Shown here: positions 1 through 8,549 of the stretch, in pieces
How the letters are laid out: every line of letters begins with the position of its first letter
Numbering within the stretch: the first letter of the stretch is position 1
NCBI GenBank assembly: GCA_002786855.1
Contig: PCUU01000071.1
Span: forward strand, 1-39,979
Origin: Cytophagales bacterium CG12_big_fil_rev_8_21_14_0_65_40_12
Lineage (GTDB): Bacteria; Bacteroidota; Bacteroidia; Cytophagales; Cyclobacteriaceae
Length of the DNA stretch: 39,979 bases
Reading direction: 5' to 3'
Notes under the pieces: model-generated
Database searches by the model: none
What the model was told of the DNA's origin: nothing
What the model saw: only the letters and a program-made list of their open reading frames with translations
Made by a program: the position numbers and the translations under genes

Positions 1-1
1 A

Positions 2-646
2 GACTATCATCATGTAGATAATGAACTATTAACTTCCGAGACTCGAAACTACTCCGAAGAATACTGGGATCAACGTGTAATGGCACCATCTTCTTTGCTC
101 TATTATGTTGGAGTAAACAAAAAATTAGATGGATTACTTCATCATAACTTGTTCTTCGATACTGATTTTACTCCTCATTCACACGACATCTACACAGATC
201 CAAAATGGCCAAAAGATCCGTTATTCTACGTTTCCGTAACCTCAAAAACAGATAATACCGTTGCGCCTGAAGGATGTGAAAATGTGTTCTTACTCATCCC
301 TGTTGCACCAGGCTTAGATGATACTGAGGAAGTTAGAGAGCATTACTTCGATTTGTGCTTAGCAAGAATGAAAGACAGAATGGGCATAGAATTCAAAGAT
401 AATATTGTTTACAAGCGCTCATTTGCACACAAAGATTTTGTGAAAGATTACAATGCCTTTAAAGGCAATGCCTACGGATTGGCCAATACACTGCGCCAAA
501 CCGCTATTTTAAAACCACAAATGACCAGCAAGAAATTGAGTAACTTATATTTTACTGGGCAACTTACAGTGCCAGGGCCAGGTGTGCCGCCAAGCCTTAT
601 TTCAGGTCAGGTGGTGGCCAAAGAAATTGTAAAGGATTTTGGTTAA
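2..646 (+). CDS. crtI: Phytoene desaturase, C-terminal part (cut by window edge)
   Basis: This is the C-terminal part of a CrtI-type phytoene desaturase, the FAD-dependent enzyme that introduces the double bonds turning colourless phytoene into lycopene at the membrane. The frame is open from base 2, reading DYHHVDNELL before the first internal ATG at 80, so that ATG is not the start and the gene begins outside the window. The C-terminal family signature TGQLTVPGPGVPPSLISGQ is present close to the stop. It is followed 33 bases later by crtB in the same orientation, the usual crtI-crtB order. The N-terminal dinucleotide-binding domain is not visible. Identification is firm from family knowledge. 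The exact desaturation number cannot be read from the sequence. Confidence 0.92.
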   Translation, partial: DYHHVDNELLTSETRNYSEEYWDQRVMAPSSLLYYVGVNKKLDGLLHHNLFFDTDFTPHSHDIYTDPKWPKDPLFYVSVTSKTDNTVAPEGCENVFLLIPVAPGLDDTEEVREHYFDLCLARMKDRMGIEFKDNIVYKRSFAHKDFVKDYNAFKGNAYGLANTLRQTAILKPQMTSKKLSNLYFTGQLTVPGPGVPPSLISGQVVAKEIVKDFG

Positions 647-679
647 ACCTCGGAAGCAATTATTAGTTATTTTTAGATA

Positions 680-1513
680 ATGGAATTATTTGACCAAACC
701 ACCCTAGAGTGCAGCAAGCTGATCACACAACGATACAGCACTTCGTTTACTTTAGGGATCAAGACTTTAGATAAAAAATTCCATTTACCAGTTTATGCCA
801 TCTATGGCTTTGTGCGCTATGCCGATGAAATCGTGGATACATTTCACGATAGCGACAAAAGAGCATTACTAGCCAGCTTCAAGAAGGATACTTATAAAGC
901 CATTCAGGACAAAGTAAGTTTCAATCCCGTGTTGCATTCCTTTCAACTTATTGTAAACCAATACAAAATTGATTTGGCGCTTATTGAAGCCTTTTTGTAC
1001 AGTATGGAACTGGATTTAGAGGAAACTGAGTACGACAAAGCTGGTTATGAAGAATACATTTATGGTTCGGCAGAGGTGGTGGGCTTGATGTGTTTACGGG
1101 TGTTTTGCGAAGGAGATGATGCTCAATATCAATCTTTGGTGGCTCCTGCCAAAAAGCTGGGATCGGCATTCCAGAAAGTGAATTTCATTCGAGATATTAA
1201 AAGTGATTTTGAAGAAAGAGGAAGAGTCTATTTTCCAGGGGTTGACTTCAATGACTTTACCAAAAGTGCGAAAGACCTGATTGAAGCGGATATCCAAAAG
1301 GATTTTGACGATGCCCTTGAAGGAATTTTAAGATTACCGCGTGGAGCCAGATTAGGAGTGTACTTGGCTTATAAGTACTACTTAAAACTGTTCAGCAAGA
1401 TTAAAAATCTGCCCGCATCAAAAATCAAACAAGAGAGAATTCGAATACCCGATACGCGAAAAATGGTGATCCTGTGTACCACTTATTTGAAGCACAGCCT
1501 CGGGGTAATTTAA
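680..1513 (+). CDS. crtB: Phytoene synthase
   Basis: Condenses two geranylgeranyl diphosphates head to head into phytoene, the committed carotenoid step. The 277-residue length suits the squalene/phytoene synthase family. Both Asp-rich substrate/Mg sites are visible: DEIVD at residues 49-53 and RDIKSDFEERGRVYFP at about 171-186, the latter being the typical second motif. It lies 33 bases after crtI and is probably co-transcribed. A TATTTTTA stretch at 668-675, one base from the TAnnTTTG promoter element, could add an internal start. The squalene synthase alternative is unlikely given the crt neighbours. Confidence 0.95.
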   Translation: MELFDQTTLECSKLITQRYSTSFTLGIKTLDKKFHLPVYAIYGFVRYADEIVDTFHDSDKRALLASFKKDTYKAIQDKVSFNPVLHSFQLIVNQYKIDLALIEAFLYSMELDLEETEYDKAGYEEYIYGSAEVVGLMCLRVFCEGDDAQYQSLVAPAKKLGSAFQKVNFIRDIKSDFEERGRVYFPGVDFNDFTKSAKDLIEADIQKDFDDALEGILRLPRGARLGVYLAYKYYLKLFSKIKNLPASKIKQERIRIPDTRKMVILCTTYLKHSLGVI

Positions 1514-1556
1514 GAAATTGAAAATATTGACTGGGCTCATCAAACTTATTTGATCC

Positions 1557-2420
1557 ATGATAGTTTCTAAACATATGTTGAATCTCACTGTCGAAATCGA
1601 TCCAAGTTCGGGCTTTTGCTTTGGAGTGGTCTACGCCATTGAAATGGCGGAAGACATTCTGGACGAATTCGGTACCTTGTACTGTTTAGGCGACATTGTT
1701 CACAATGATGAGGAAGTGAGACGCTTAGAAGCCAAGGGTCTCCAAATCATCAATCACGATCAGATGGAGGCCATTACTGATGCTAAGGTTTTGATCAGAG
1801 CGCATGGTGAACCGCCTTCCACATACGAATTGGCATTGAAGAATAACTTGGAGCTTATTGACGCCTCTTGCCCAGTGGTTTTAAAACTTCAGAATAGAAT
1901 CAAAAACTCTTTCGATAAAGAAGACAAGATTTATATCTATGGCAAGCATGGTCATGCAGAAGTTGTCGGCCTTTTGGGCCAGACTAACAATGAGGCAGTA
2001 GTTTTTCAAAGTTTAGAGGAGTTGGATTTAGCGTCCATGCCCCGAGAAATAACCCTGTACAGCCAAACGACTAAAAGCACCGATAGCTTTTATGAGATCA
2101 ACAAAGTGCTGTCGGAAAACGGTATCACCGTGAATACCAATGACACCATTTGCCGCCAAGTTTCTAATCGAGACAAAGAATTAAGAGACTTTGCAAGAAA
2201 GTATGACCGCATCATCTTTGTAAGTGGCACTAAGTCATCCAATGGAAAGGTACTTTACAACGTTTGTAAGGATCAAAATCCAAACACTTATTTTGTCTCT
2301 TCTACGGAAGATGTAAAACCAGAATGGTTTACAGAAAAAGAAAAAATTGGCATTTGCGGAGCAACCTCCACTCCTATGTGGTTAATGGAACAAGTGAAAG
2401 CTCATTTAGAGCAACTCTAA
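1557..2420 (+). CDS. ispH: 4-hydroxy-3-methylbut-2-enyl diphosphate reductase
   Basis: Last enzyme of the MEP isoprenoid pathway: a [4Fe-4S] protein that reduces HMBPP to IPP and DMAPP. The three conserved cluster cysteines are visible: GFCFGV (C21), ASCPVV (C105) and DTICRQ (C199). The motifs RAHGEPPS, SQTTKSTDSF and a C-terminal GATSTP are also present. Length (287 residues) is normal. The start is uncertain: ATG at 1557 is only 4 bases after a TTATTTG promoter-like element (1546-1552, with TTG at 1527-1529). Initiation there would be nearly leaderless, and ATG 1575, giving MLNLTVEIDPSSGFCFGV, fits homologues better. It sits between crtB and crtW, which suggests that precursor supply is linked to pigment synthesis. 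Confidence 0.94.
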   Translation: MIVSKHMLNLTVEIDPSSGFCFGVVYAIEMAEDILDEFGTLYCLGDIVHNDEEVRRLEAKGLQIINHDQMEAITDAKVLIRAHGEPPSTYELALKNNLELIDASCPVVLKLQNRIKNSFDKEDKIYIYGKHGHAEVVGLLGQTNNEAVVFQSLEELDLASMPREITLYSQTTKSTDSFYEINKVLSENGITVNTNDTICRQVSNRDKELRDFARKYDRIIFVSGTKSSNGKVLYNVCKDQNPNTYFVSSTEDVKPEWFTEKEKIGICGATSTPMWLMEQVKAHLEQL

Positions 2421-2444
2421 TCTTAATATCCTTTACTTTGTAGT

Positions 2445-3152
2445 ATGAATTTGCTCAAGCAGCATACTGGTGTGGTTATAGCCCTTACAATTATTGGGCT
2501 ATGGTTTTTTGCGCTAATTCTGGGGCTTAATTGGACGATTGACTATTCAAATCCTCTGCTTTATGTGCTCATTTTAGTCCAAATGCACTTGTATACAGGT
2601 TTGTTCATCACGGCCCATGATGCAATGCATGGCACAGTTTCCAAAAACAAGCAAACCAACAAAATGATAGGCACCGTTTCCGCCTTACTTTTTAGCTACA
2701 ATTTCTACGCTCGACTTTTCCCGAAACATCACGAACACCACAGGTTTGTCGCGACTGACAAGGATCCTGATTATCACAAAGGCTCCTTCTTTCCATGGTA
2801 CTTTAGTTTTCTGCGGCAATATATCAGTTGGCAACAAGTCCTTTTGATGGCCATTACCTACAATGTTCTGAAACTCTTTTTACCCATCGAGAACCTTGTT
2901 CTTATCTGGATGCTACCTGCTGTGTTGTCCACTTTTCAATTGTTTTATTTCGGCACCTATACCCCGCACAAAGGGCATCATGAGCCTTTAAACCAACATG
3001 CTTCGCGAAGCCAAAGTAAAAATCACCTTTGGGCATTTTTGAGCTGCTACTTTTTTGGATATCACTACGAACATCATGCTGCGCCAGCAACACCTTGGTG
3101 GCAATTGTATAAAGTAAAAGAAAAGTATGCGTTGAAAGGTTACGGAAAGTAG
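2445..3152 (+). CDS. crtW: Beta-carotene ketolase (CrtW type)
   Basis: A 235-residue membrane di-iron enzyme of the fatty-acid-desaturase superfamily, expected to add keto groups to beta-ionone rings (echinenone, canthaxanthin, astaxanthin routes). Histidine boxes are visible as HDAMH (58-62), HHEHH (95-99) and HYEHH (207-211), with FYFGTYTPH at about 167-175. The pair FYFGTY-PH and SCYFFGYHYEHH is typical of CrtW rather than CrtZ or a lipid desaturase. Several hydrophobic segments surround the boxes. TTACTTTG at 2433-2440 lies 4 bases before the ATG and may be a promoter -7 element. It ends the carotenoid block and faces the opposing operon across 31 bases with no clear terminator. No lycopene cyclase is in the window. 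Confidence 0.85.
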   Translation: MNLLKQHTGVVIALTIIGLWFFALILGLNWTIDYSNPLLYVLILVQMHLYTGLFITAHDAMHGTVSKNKQTNKMIGTVSALLFSYNFYARLFPKHHEHHRFVATDKDPDYHKGSFFPWYFSFLRQYISWQQVLLMAITYNVLKLFLPIENLVLIWMLPAVLSTFQLFYFGTYTPHKGHHEPLNQHASRSQSKNHLWAFLSCYFFGYHYEHHAAPATPWWQLYKVKEKYALKGYGK

Positions 3153-3183
3153 CCAACTCAGCCTGGAGCATCGCTAGTTCAAT

Positions 3184-4023
3184 TTAGAACCCATTCATGC
3201 TCAAATAGTCCTGATAAAAGCCTTCCGATTTACCATCGTTGGATTTATTTAAATGCCTAAGCAAAGTAGAAGCATCTGCATAAAGGCCGCGATTGTTGAA
3301 AATTATTGCTTTGGTTAAGCCAATGATCAAATCGTTTTCTTTTGGAAAAATGCGCAGTAGTTGTTCCAGTAATTCCTTTTCAGGAGGAGGCATTTGATCG
3401 AAAACCGTAACGCCCGAACTCCTTTTAGCCTTTAAAGCAGTGACCCTTACACCAATAAAATCTTTAAAAGCCAACGGCTGGCTTAAAAGATCAATTCTGA
3501 AATTTGTAGCCTCTGTTTCAACCTGAAGAATGATCTGATCATATTCATCGTATAAAGTAACCTGATAGCGATCCTTCAAATCTGGCCATTGAAGATCAAT
3601 ATAGCGACCATAAACTTCTATTGAGGACGGAAAGTCCAATTGGAATTCTTCTGAAACCGGTTCATCATCAATTACGGAGGCAAGAATTTGTCGCTTAGGG
3701 CTGTAGTAGTTTTCCCATTCTTGATAAATCAGTTCCGAAGGTGAAGATAAATTCGAAAGATCAAGCCCAGAAATAATGTAGCGGCCCTCCAGTTCCAGTT
3801 GTAAAAGCCTTCCTTCGCTGTCCATCAAAATCACAATGCCATTGGGCATCACCTCAATTTCATCCTCTGGATGAAGTAAAGTACCATTTTTCAATTGAAA
3901 GAACCCCCTTTCGTTCTTCTCATAGTTAGTGCCGGCCGAAAAAATCACACGAAACGGGCCTTGGCCAAAAGACCAAGAAAATGTGATGACCAACAAAATT
4001 AAGGAGAGCAAAAGCCGATTCAT
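3184..4023 (-). CDS. Secreted protein with FecR-like N-terminal region
   Basis: An exported protein of 279 residues whose exact family I do not recognise. ATG at 4023 gives a clean signal peptide (MNRLLLSLILLVITFSWSFG). The in-frame TTG nine bases upstream is less likely. Residues about 25-90 read like a FecR-type beta domain, with the pattern GTLLHPEDEIEV, NGIVILMDSEGRLLQLELEG. The middle holds a segment that could be an Ig-like beta domain (about 115-195), and the C-terminus is helical. It is the last gene of a four-gene glycan operon, 27 bases after the polytopic transferase gene. A role as a periplasmic or surface partner of that glycan is inference from context only. Confidence 0.6.
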   Translation of the reverse strand: MNRLLLSLILLVITFSWSFGQGPFRVIFSAGTNYEKNERGFFQLKNGTLLHPEDEIEVMPNGIVILMDSEGRLLQLELEGRYIISGLDLSNLSSPSELIYQEWENYYSPKRQILASVIDDEPVSEEFQLDFPSSIEVYGRYIDLQWPDLKDRYQVTLYDEYDQIILQVETEATNFRIDLLSQPLAFKDFIGVRVTALKAKRSSGVTVFDQMPPPEKELLEQLLRIFPKENDLIIGLTKAIIFNNRGLYADASTLLRHLNKSNDGKSEGFYQDYLSMNGF

Positions 4024-4050
4024 TGCTGGCAATTTACAAGACTATGCTTA

Positions 4051-5358
4051 TCAAAAAAACCACTTCTGCAAGGAACGGCCAGTCGACTCGTAAAGAGCAA
4101 AAACACCCACCACCGCATATTCGGCAATTACAATTTCTAGCCATTCAAAATATTCTCCCGACATGTAATTGGCATAGGTAAGAAAGATCATAAAGGTCCA
4201 AATAAAAGCAAAACGCTTCTCGGTAAATACGCTTAAGGCCAACAAAGGAATAATGTACCAAGGATGAACTGTGGTGGCAAAAAGTAGGTAAAGCGACCAA
4301 ACCCAAACCATTTTTATTGGGAGAGATTTCTTGCTGGGAAGCAAAGCGTAAAGGGTAATGCTCACCAAAGTAGCCATCATCATCCATTGCCCTGACTTGG
4401 CTATGATATTATGACCTTCTGTTTCGAATCCATACCAACGGGCTAAGTAGTAAATGCTTCCATTGAATTCGAATTTTTGGAAGTAGAGCGCCAAACTATC
4501 CTTAATTGCCCAAATATGGGCTGTGTTTATGAGCGGAAGAAAAGAAATGACTAAAACACCCACCACAATTAACCCATACAACATGGTTTTTTTGAAGCCG
4601 ATTTTTCTGAAAAGTAAGGGCAAAAATATGAGTGGCAAAAACTTAGTAGCCACGGAAAGGCCAAAAAACACTGCTGACCAATGGAGTTTCTTTTGTTCGA
4701 AATACCATAGTGCCAACAGCAAAAAATAGATCATTATGCCTTCAAAGTGAAGATTTCCTGTCAGCTCTAAAATTACCATTGGGTTCAAAGCATAAAAAAG
4801 ACCATACCGATCTGGTAGCTTGTAATGCTTCAAAAGCTTTCGAATCAGACGAATATTTCCGATTTCAAAAACAAAAATCACGAGCCTCAGAATCACAATT
4901 GACCAAAATTCTGATCCTGGACTTATGAGGGCTGCTAGAAAGAAAAAGACTTGATTGAATGGCGGATAAACCGAAAAGTATTCCGGTGAATTTAGCTTAA
5001 GAAACAGCTCTGGAGTAATTCCTTCGATTCCTTGCGATAAATAATCGGTCGGAAGTTGTTTATACGGATCAACAAACTGAGTGATCAATCGGCCATCCCA
5101 TATAAAACGATAGACATCATCGGATAAGGCTGGAATCGAAAACAGTAACAAAAGCCTCAGCAGCATTGACCAATAATACGGCAAGTCAGCCTCTTTTTCA
5201 GATGTGGTTTTCAGGATGTAAACCATTGCCCCAACCATGACAGCAAAAATCGATAGCAAGGATATCGTTTGAGTGCGATCAATATAATAGCCCATGACCA
5301 AGGTGAGTACGGCCAGCAGAATGTAAGCAAATGATTGTTTCGTATTATTCTCAGGCAT
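4051..5358 (-). CDS. Polytopic glycosyltransferase, DUF2029/MptB-like
   Basis: A 435-residue integral membrane protein with about ten or more hydrophobic segments spread along its length. The early loop motif SDDVYRFIWDGRL is the typical acidic site of GT-C enzymes such as the polyprenol-phosphate-mannose-dependent mannosyltransferases and DUF2029/GT87 proteins. ALNPMVILELTGNLHFEG and ATKFLPLIFLPLL are also characteristic of that group. By family knowledge it should transfer a hexose from a polyprenyl-phosphate donor to an acceptor on the periplasmic face. The donor could be made by the synthase-like GT2 two genes upstream in the operon. It overlaps the upstream gene by 8 bases, implying coupled translation. 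Sugar and acceptor are unknown. Confidence 0.72.
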   Translation of the reverse strand: MPENNTKQSFAYILLAVLTLVMGYYIDRTQTISLLSIFAVMVGAMVYILKTTSEKEADLPYYWSMLLRLLLLFSIPALSDDVYRFIWDGRLITQFVDPYKQLPTDYLSQGIEGITPELFLKLNSPEYFSVYPPFNQVFFFLAALISPGSEFWSIVILRLVIFVFEIGNIRLIRKLLKHYKLPDRYGLFYALNPMVILELTGNLHFEGIMIYFLLLALWYFEQKKLHWSAVFFGLSVATKFLPLIFLPLLFRKIGFKKTMLYGLIVVGVLVISFLPLINTAHIWAIKDSLALYFQKFEFNGSIYYLARWYGFETEGHNIIAKSGQWMMMATLVSITLYALLPSKKSLPIKMVWVWSLYLLFATTVHPWYIIPLLALSVFTEKRFAFIWTFMIFLTYANYMSGEYFEWLEIVIAEYAVVGVFALYESTGRSLQKWFF

Positions 5359-6838
5359 TTCGCGTATGCTGCACGGTATAATAGAATACCAACATAAAGC
5401 CTAAGCTAAGCAAAATATGAAAGGGGAGTAAAGCAAAATCTTGAAAGTAAAAGGCAAAGCCCAAACCTGCCATAAAATAGAGGGAAAGTAAGCCTTCAAT
5501 CGCAGTAAGTCCGTTGATCTTTTTGTTAAAGTACTTGTTGCCCTTCCATCCTATTTTCTTATCCGTAATATTGAATTTAGGCGTTCTAATAAACGGAGTT
5601 TTCTTTCCGATAAACCCCTCGAAAACGGCAACAGCATTATGAAAACTCAAGCCTAAAAAGACTGAAAGCAGCATAAACATTTGCGGAATAAATTCTTTTA
5701 AAGTCTTCCAAAAACCTTCTCTGTTTTCTTTAAAACCATTCCAATAAAAGATGATTAAGAATACATAACCCAACAAGAATATGGTGGATACATTAATCAA
5801 TACTTGCCAGCCTGTGGTCAGATTTCTGATAAACAGCACAGGAACGCTGAGCAATGCTGTGATCACTATGCAAATGAAAATGGCTGAATTCAACAGGTGA
5901 AAAGTTGCATGGAATTTCGTTCCGAAGGAAAGTTTCGATCTCAAAACCTGAGGCAGCAATTTTCGGCTGGTTTCCGCAGCACCCTTTGTCCAACGGTATT
6001 GCTGAGATTTAATAGCACTCATGGCTGCAGGTAATTCGGCAGGCGCCACAGTGTTTGAAACATAAAAAATTTGCCAGCCTTTGAGCTGCGCTCTATAGCT
6101 TAAATCAAGGTCTTCTGTCAGCGTATCTGCCTTCCAGCCACCCGCATCTGTGATGCAGGTTTTTCGCCAAATCCCAGCAGTACCATTAAAATTCAAGAAA
6201 TGGCCTCCACTCGATCGTCCGTTCTGCTCAACAAAAAAGTGAGTATTCAGGCCAAAAGCTTGAAGTTTGGTGAGCATGGAATAATTTTCATTGATATGCC
6301 CCCAGCGTGATTGAACCACCCCAATTTTTTCATCCTTGGCAAAGTGCGGTACCGTATTCTTTAAAAAATCAGGCTCGGGAATAAAGTCAGCATCGAAAAT
6401 GGCAATGAATTCGCCTTTGGCAATATTCAAGCCGTATTGCAAAGCTCCAGCCTTAAATCCTTTTCTTTCTGCTCTTCTGATTTGGATTATGTCAATACCT
6501 TCGGCCTTCCATTTTGCAACTGCCACAGCAATGAGTTCAACGGTTTCGTCATTAGAATCATCAAGCACCTGAATTTCCAGTTTTTCGCTTGGCCAATCTA
6601 GGCCAGCAACCGAATCGATAAGCCTTTCTACCACATAAAGTTCATTGTATACTGGTAGTTGTACGGTGACTTTAGGGTAGCTATAATTCGCAGGGATGAT
6701 GGGTTTTTCGGGCAGTAGATTTTTACGCTGAGCCTTACGGTATTTGTATACCAAGTTCAGTTGGGATATGCTGTAGATGAAAATAAACGACAGCGCTCCT
6801 GTATAAAGAGTAAGTACGATCAGTTCCAACCAGTACAT
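5351..6838 (-). CDS. Family 2 glycosyltransferase, processive/CESA-like
   Basis: A membrane GT2 enzyme of 495 residues. An N-terminal transmembrane helix (about 5-27) precedes the GT-A domain with VLDDSNDETV, IFDADFIPEP, LTEDLDLSYRAQ and SQQYRWTKG. These are the D, DxD, TED and Q-x-x-RW signature of processive synthases (cellulose synthase/glucomannan synthase/ceramide glucosyltransferase type). Four or so C-terminal transmembrane segments follow from about residue 310. It probably polymerises or adds a sugar from a nucleotide donor while passing product across the inner membrane. The ATG shares one base with the stop of the preceding GT2 gene (TAATG), so the two are translationally coupled. 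There is no PilZ domain or BcsB partner nearby, which argues against classic cellulose synthesis. Confidence 0.82.
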   Translation of the reverse strand: MYWLELIVLTLYTGALSFIFIYSISQLNLVYKYRKAQRKNLLPEKPIIPANYSYPKVTVQLPVYNELYVVERLIDSVAGLDWPSEKLEIQVLDDSNDETVELIAVAVAKWKAEGIDIIQIRRAERKGFKAGALQYGLNIAKGEFIAIFDADFIPEPDFLKNTVPHFAKDEKIGVVQSRWGHINENYSMLTKLQAFGLNTHFFVEQNGRSSGGHFLNFNGTAGIWRKTCITDAGGWKADTLTEDLDLSYRAQLKGWQIFYVSNTVAPAELPAAMSAIKSQQYRWTKGAAETSRKLLPQVLRSKLSFGTKFHATFHLLNSAIFICIVITALLSVPVLFIRNLTTGWQVLINVSTIFLLGYVFLIIFYWNGFKENREGFWKTLKEFIPQMFMLLSVFLGLSFHNAVAVFEGFIGKKTPFIRTPKFNITDKKIGWKGNKYFNKKINGLTAIEGLLSLYFMAGLGFAFYFQDFALLPFHILLSLGFMLVFYYTVQHTRNA

Positions 6839-7527
6839 TATAAGTATTTAAAAATCGTAAAAATTATTTTATAACCTGCCAAAACAGTCCCTTTTACCGT
6901 TCCCGATACCTTGCTAACCCCAATTCTCTTTTTATAGTTTACAGGTACCTCTGTTGACCTCAGTTTATGCTTAGCAGCTTTCAATTGCATTTCTACAGTC
7001 CAACCAAAAGTCTTGTCCTTCATATCGATTTTGATCAGATCATTGAATCGAATGGCGCGGAAAGGACCTAAATCCGTAAACCTAATGCCATAAAACCAGC
7101 GCATCATTGATGTCGCCAACCAATTTCCAAAAATCTGTGGAAATGTCATTGAGCCATTTTCCCTGTTTCCCAAAGCCCTTGATCCAATTACGAAATCCGC
7201 CTTTCCATCTAAAATGGGTTGTATTACTTCAGGCAATTGTTCGGGATAGTCGGAATAATCACCATCCATAAATACCAAAATATCAGGCGGAGTTGCTGAG
7301 TTCTTAAGGTAGTCAATGCCCATCAAACAAGCATTTCCGTATCCGGGCTTCGGTTGATTGAGCACCGTTGCTCCATTTGCCGCAGCAACCACAGCCGTTT
7401 TATCTTTCGATCCATTATTCACCACCACAATTTCAGCAACCCACTCCTTTGGAATATCATTGATCACATGCCCGATGGACTGCTCTTCGTTGTAAGCCGG
7501 AATAACAACCTTGACTATTGGATTCAT
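6838..7527 (-). CDS. Family 2 glycosyltransferase, DPM1/polyprenyl-phosphate sugar synthase-like
   Basis: A soluble GT2 protein of 229 residues: VVIPAYNEEQSIG at the N-terminus, the nucleotide-sugar DxD as VFMDGDYSDYPEQ, then GSRALGNRENG and FTDLGPFRAIR, as in dolichyl/polyprenyl-phosphate mannose or glucose synthases. It has no C-terminal membrane helices. Its probable role is to make a polyprenyl-phosphate-linked hexose used by the polytopic enzyme later in the same operon (inference). I place the start at ATG 7527. The TTG at 7545, which would extend it by six residues, lies inside a perfect TAATTTTG promoter element. It is the first gene of the operon, on the opposite strand from pirin. 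Confidence 0.83.
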   Translation of the reverse strand: MNPIVKVVIPAYNEEQSIGHVINDIPKEWVAEIVVVNNGSKDKTAVVAAANGATVLNQPKPGYGNACLMGIDYLKNSATPPDILVFMDGDYSDYPEQLPEVIQPILDGKADFVIGSRALGNRENGSMTFPQIFGNWLATSMMRWFYGIRFTDLGPFRAIRFNDLIKIDMKDKTFGWTVEMQLKAAKHKLRSTEVPVNYKKRIGVSKVSGTVKGTVLAGYKIIFTIFKYL

Positions 7528-7542
7528 CTGTTCGATCTCGGA

Positions 7543-7550
7543 CAAAATTA
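7543..7550 (-). promoter_or_regulatory. Promoter -7 element TAATTTTG
   Basis: On the minus strand the octamer TAATTTTG matches the Bacteroidota -7 consensus TAnnTTTG exactly and lies 15 bases before the ATG at 7527. No convincing TTG -33 element was found at the usual distance. It implies a leader of roughly 10 bases and argues that the in-frame TTG inside the element is not a start codon. Confidence 0.55.
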
Positions 7551-7709
7551 GGAATATTCAGACATGACTAAGACCCTTTCAGAAACATTAGTTCATTTAC
7601 TCGGTAATTGATAGGCTCAAATGTTCTCGAACTGACTTATTGGTTAAATTTACGCTCGAAATTTTAGTCTGGGTTTTGGAACTCTTTAATGGGCAGAAAA
7701 GTTAGTTGT

Positions 7710-7725
7710 ATGTATGTACATACAT
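7710..7725. promoter_or_regulatory. 16-bp perfect palindrome ATGTATGTACATACAT (candidate operator)
   Basis: The sequence ATGTATGTACATACAT is its own reverse complement and has the form ATGT-N8-ACAT, the operator pattern known for PadR-type repressors. It lies 24 bases before the pirin ATG, where it would overlap or abut a promoter; TACATTTA at 7721-7728 is one base from the -7 consensus. Binding by the PadR protein encoded 28 kb away is only a possibility. Confidence 0.5.
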
Positions 7726-7749
7726 TTAACTTAAAAAAAGGAAAGTATC

Positions 7750-8460
7750 ATGAAAACGATAGTACATTCATCAGCATCAAGAGGTTTAGCGAATCATGGC
7801 TGGTTAAAAAGCCGCCACACTTTCAGCTTCGCTGGCTATCACAATCCAGAACGCGTTCATTTTGGCGCACTTAGGGTACTGAACGATGATCAGGTAGCGG
7901 GGGGCCAAGGTTTCGGAACACATCCTCATGACAATATGGAGATCGTTTCTATCCCTTTGCAAGGCGATTTAGCCCATCAAGACAGTACTGGCCGAAGTGA
8001 AGTGATCCGTGAAGGTGATGTTCAAATCATGTCGGCTGGCACAGGAATTAGACATTCAGAATTCAACTATAATAAAGATGAGGAGGTTCACTTTCTTCAA
8101 ATTTGGGTTTTCCCGAAGGAAAGAAACATCGCTCCGCGCTATGAGCAAAAGTCATATTCCGCTGAAGATCGCGTGAACAAATTTCAAACTGTAGTTTCAC
8201 CAGAAGGTGGCGATGCGGTTTGGATCAATCAAGATGCATTTTTCAGCTTGGCCAATTTAGATGCTGGTGTTAAACTGAATTATGAAGTAAAAAAACCGGG
8301 CAATGGCGTATATGTGTTTGTCTTGAATGGTGAACTCAACGCAGCAGGCGAAAGCCTAGACACACGCGATGCAGTCGCCATTACAGAAGCTGAAAGCTTC
8401 GAAATCAAAGCCAAATCTTACGCTGAGGTTTTAGTGATTGAAGTACCAATGGAATTTTAA
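7750..8460 (+). CDS. Pirin family protein (cupin, possible quercetinase)
   Basis: A 236-residue bicupin of the pirin family (YhhW/PA3240-like). The metal ligands of the N-terminal cupin are all visible: H58 and H60 in GTHPHDNMEI, and H102 and E104 in RHSEFN. The N-terminal signature RHTFSFAGYHNPERVHFGALRVLNDD is split here only by reading and is present at about 22-47. Family members act as iron-dependent dioxygenases on flavonols or as redox-sensing co-regulators, and no choice can be made from sequence. A GGAAAG stretch 7 bases before ATG could act as a ribosome binding site, unusual for this window. It is monocistronic, with a palindrome upstream and a terminator directly downstream. Confidence 0.92.
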   Translation: MKTIVHSSASRGLANHGWLKSRHTFSFAGYHNPERVHFGALRVLNDDQVAGGQGFGTHPHDNMEIVSIPLQGDLAHQDSTGRSEVIREGDVQIMSAGTGIRHSEFNYNKDEEVHFLQIWVFPKERNIAPRYEQKSYSAEDRVNKFQTVVSPEGGDAVWINQDAFFSLANLDAGVKLNYEVKKPGNGVYVFVLNGELNAAGESLDTRDAVAITEAESFEIKAKSYAEVLVIEVPMEF

Positions 8461-8465
8461 TAGTG

Positions 8466-8494
8466 AAGGGGGAAATTAAGTTTCCCCTTTTCCT
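8466..8494 (+). terminator. Rho-independent terminator after pirin
   Basis: GGGGAAA (8469-8475) pairs with TTTCCCC (8481-8487) around the loop TTAAG, followed by a T-rich tail TTTTCCTTTC. The hairpin begins six bases after the pirin stop codon. Confidence 0.8.
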
Positions 8495-8549
8495 TTCTTC
8501 CATCAACCTCTTTACGATTACCATATAATATTTCATAGTAGAGATCAAG

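Noticed and set aside
5351-6838. Annotation as cellulose synthase (bcsA)
   Set aside because: The processive GT2 motifs are present, but there is no PilZ domain and no BcsB/BcsC/BcsZ partner nearby.
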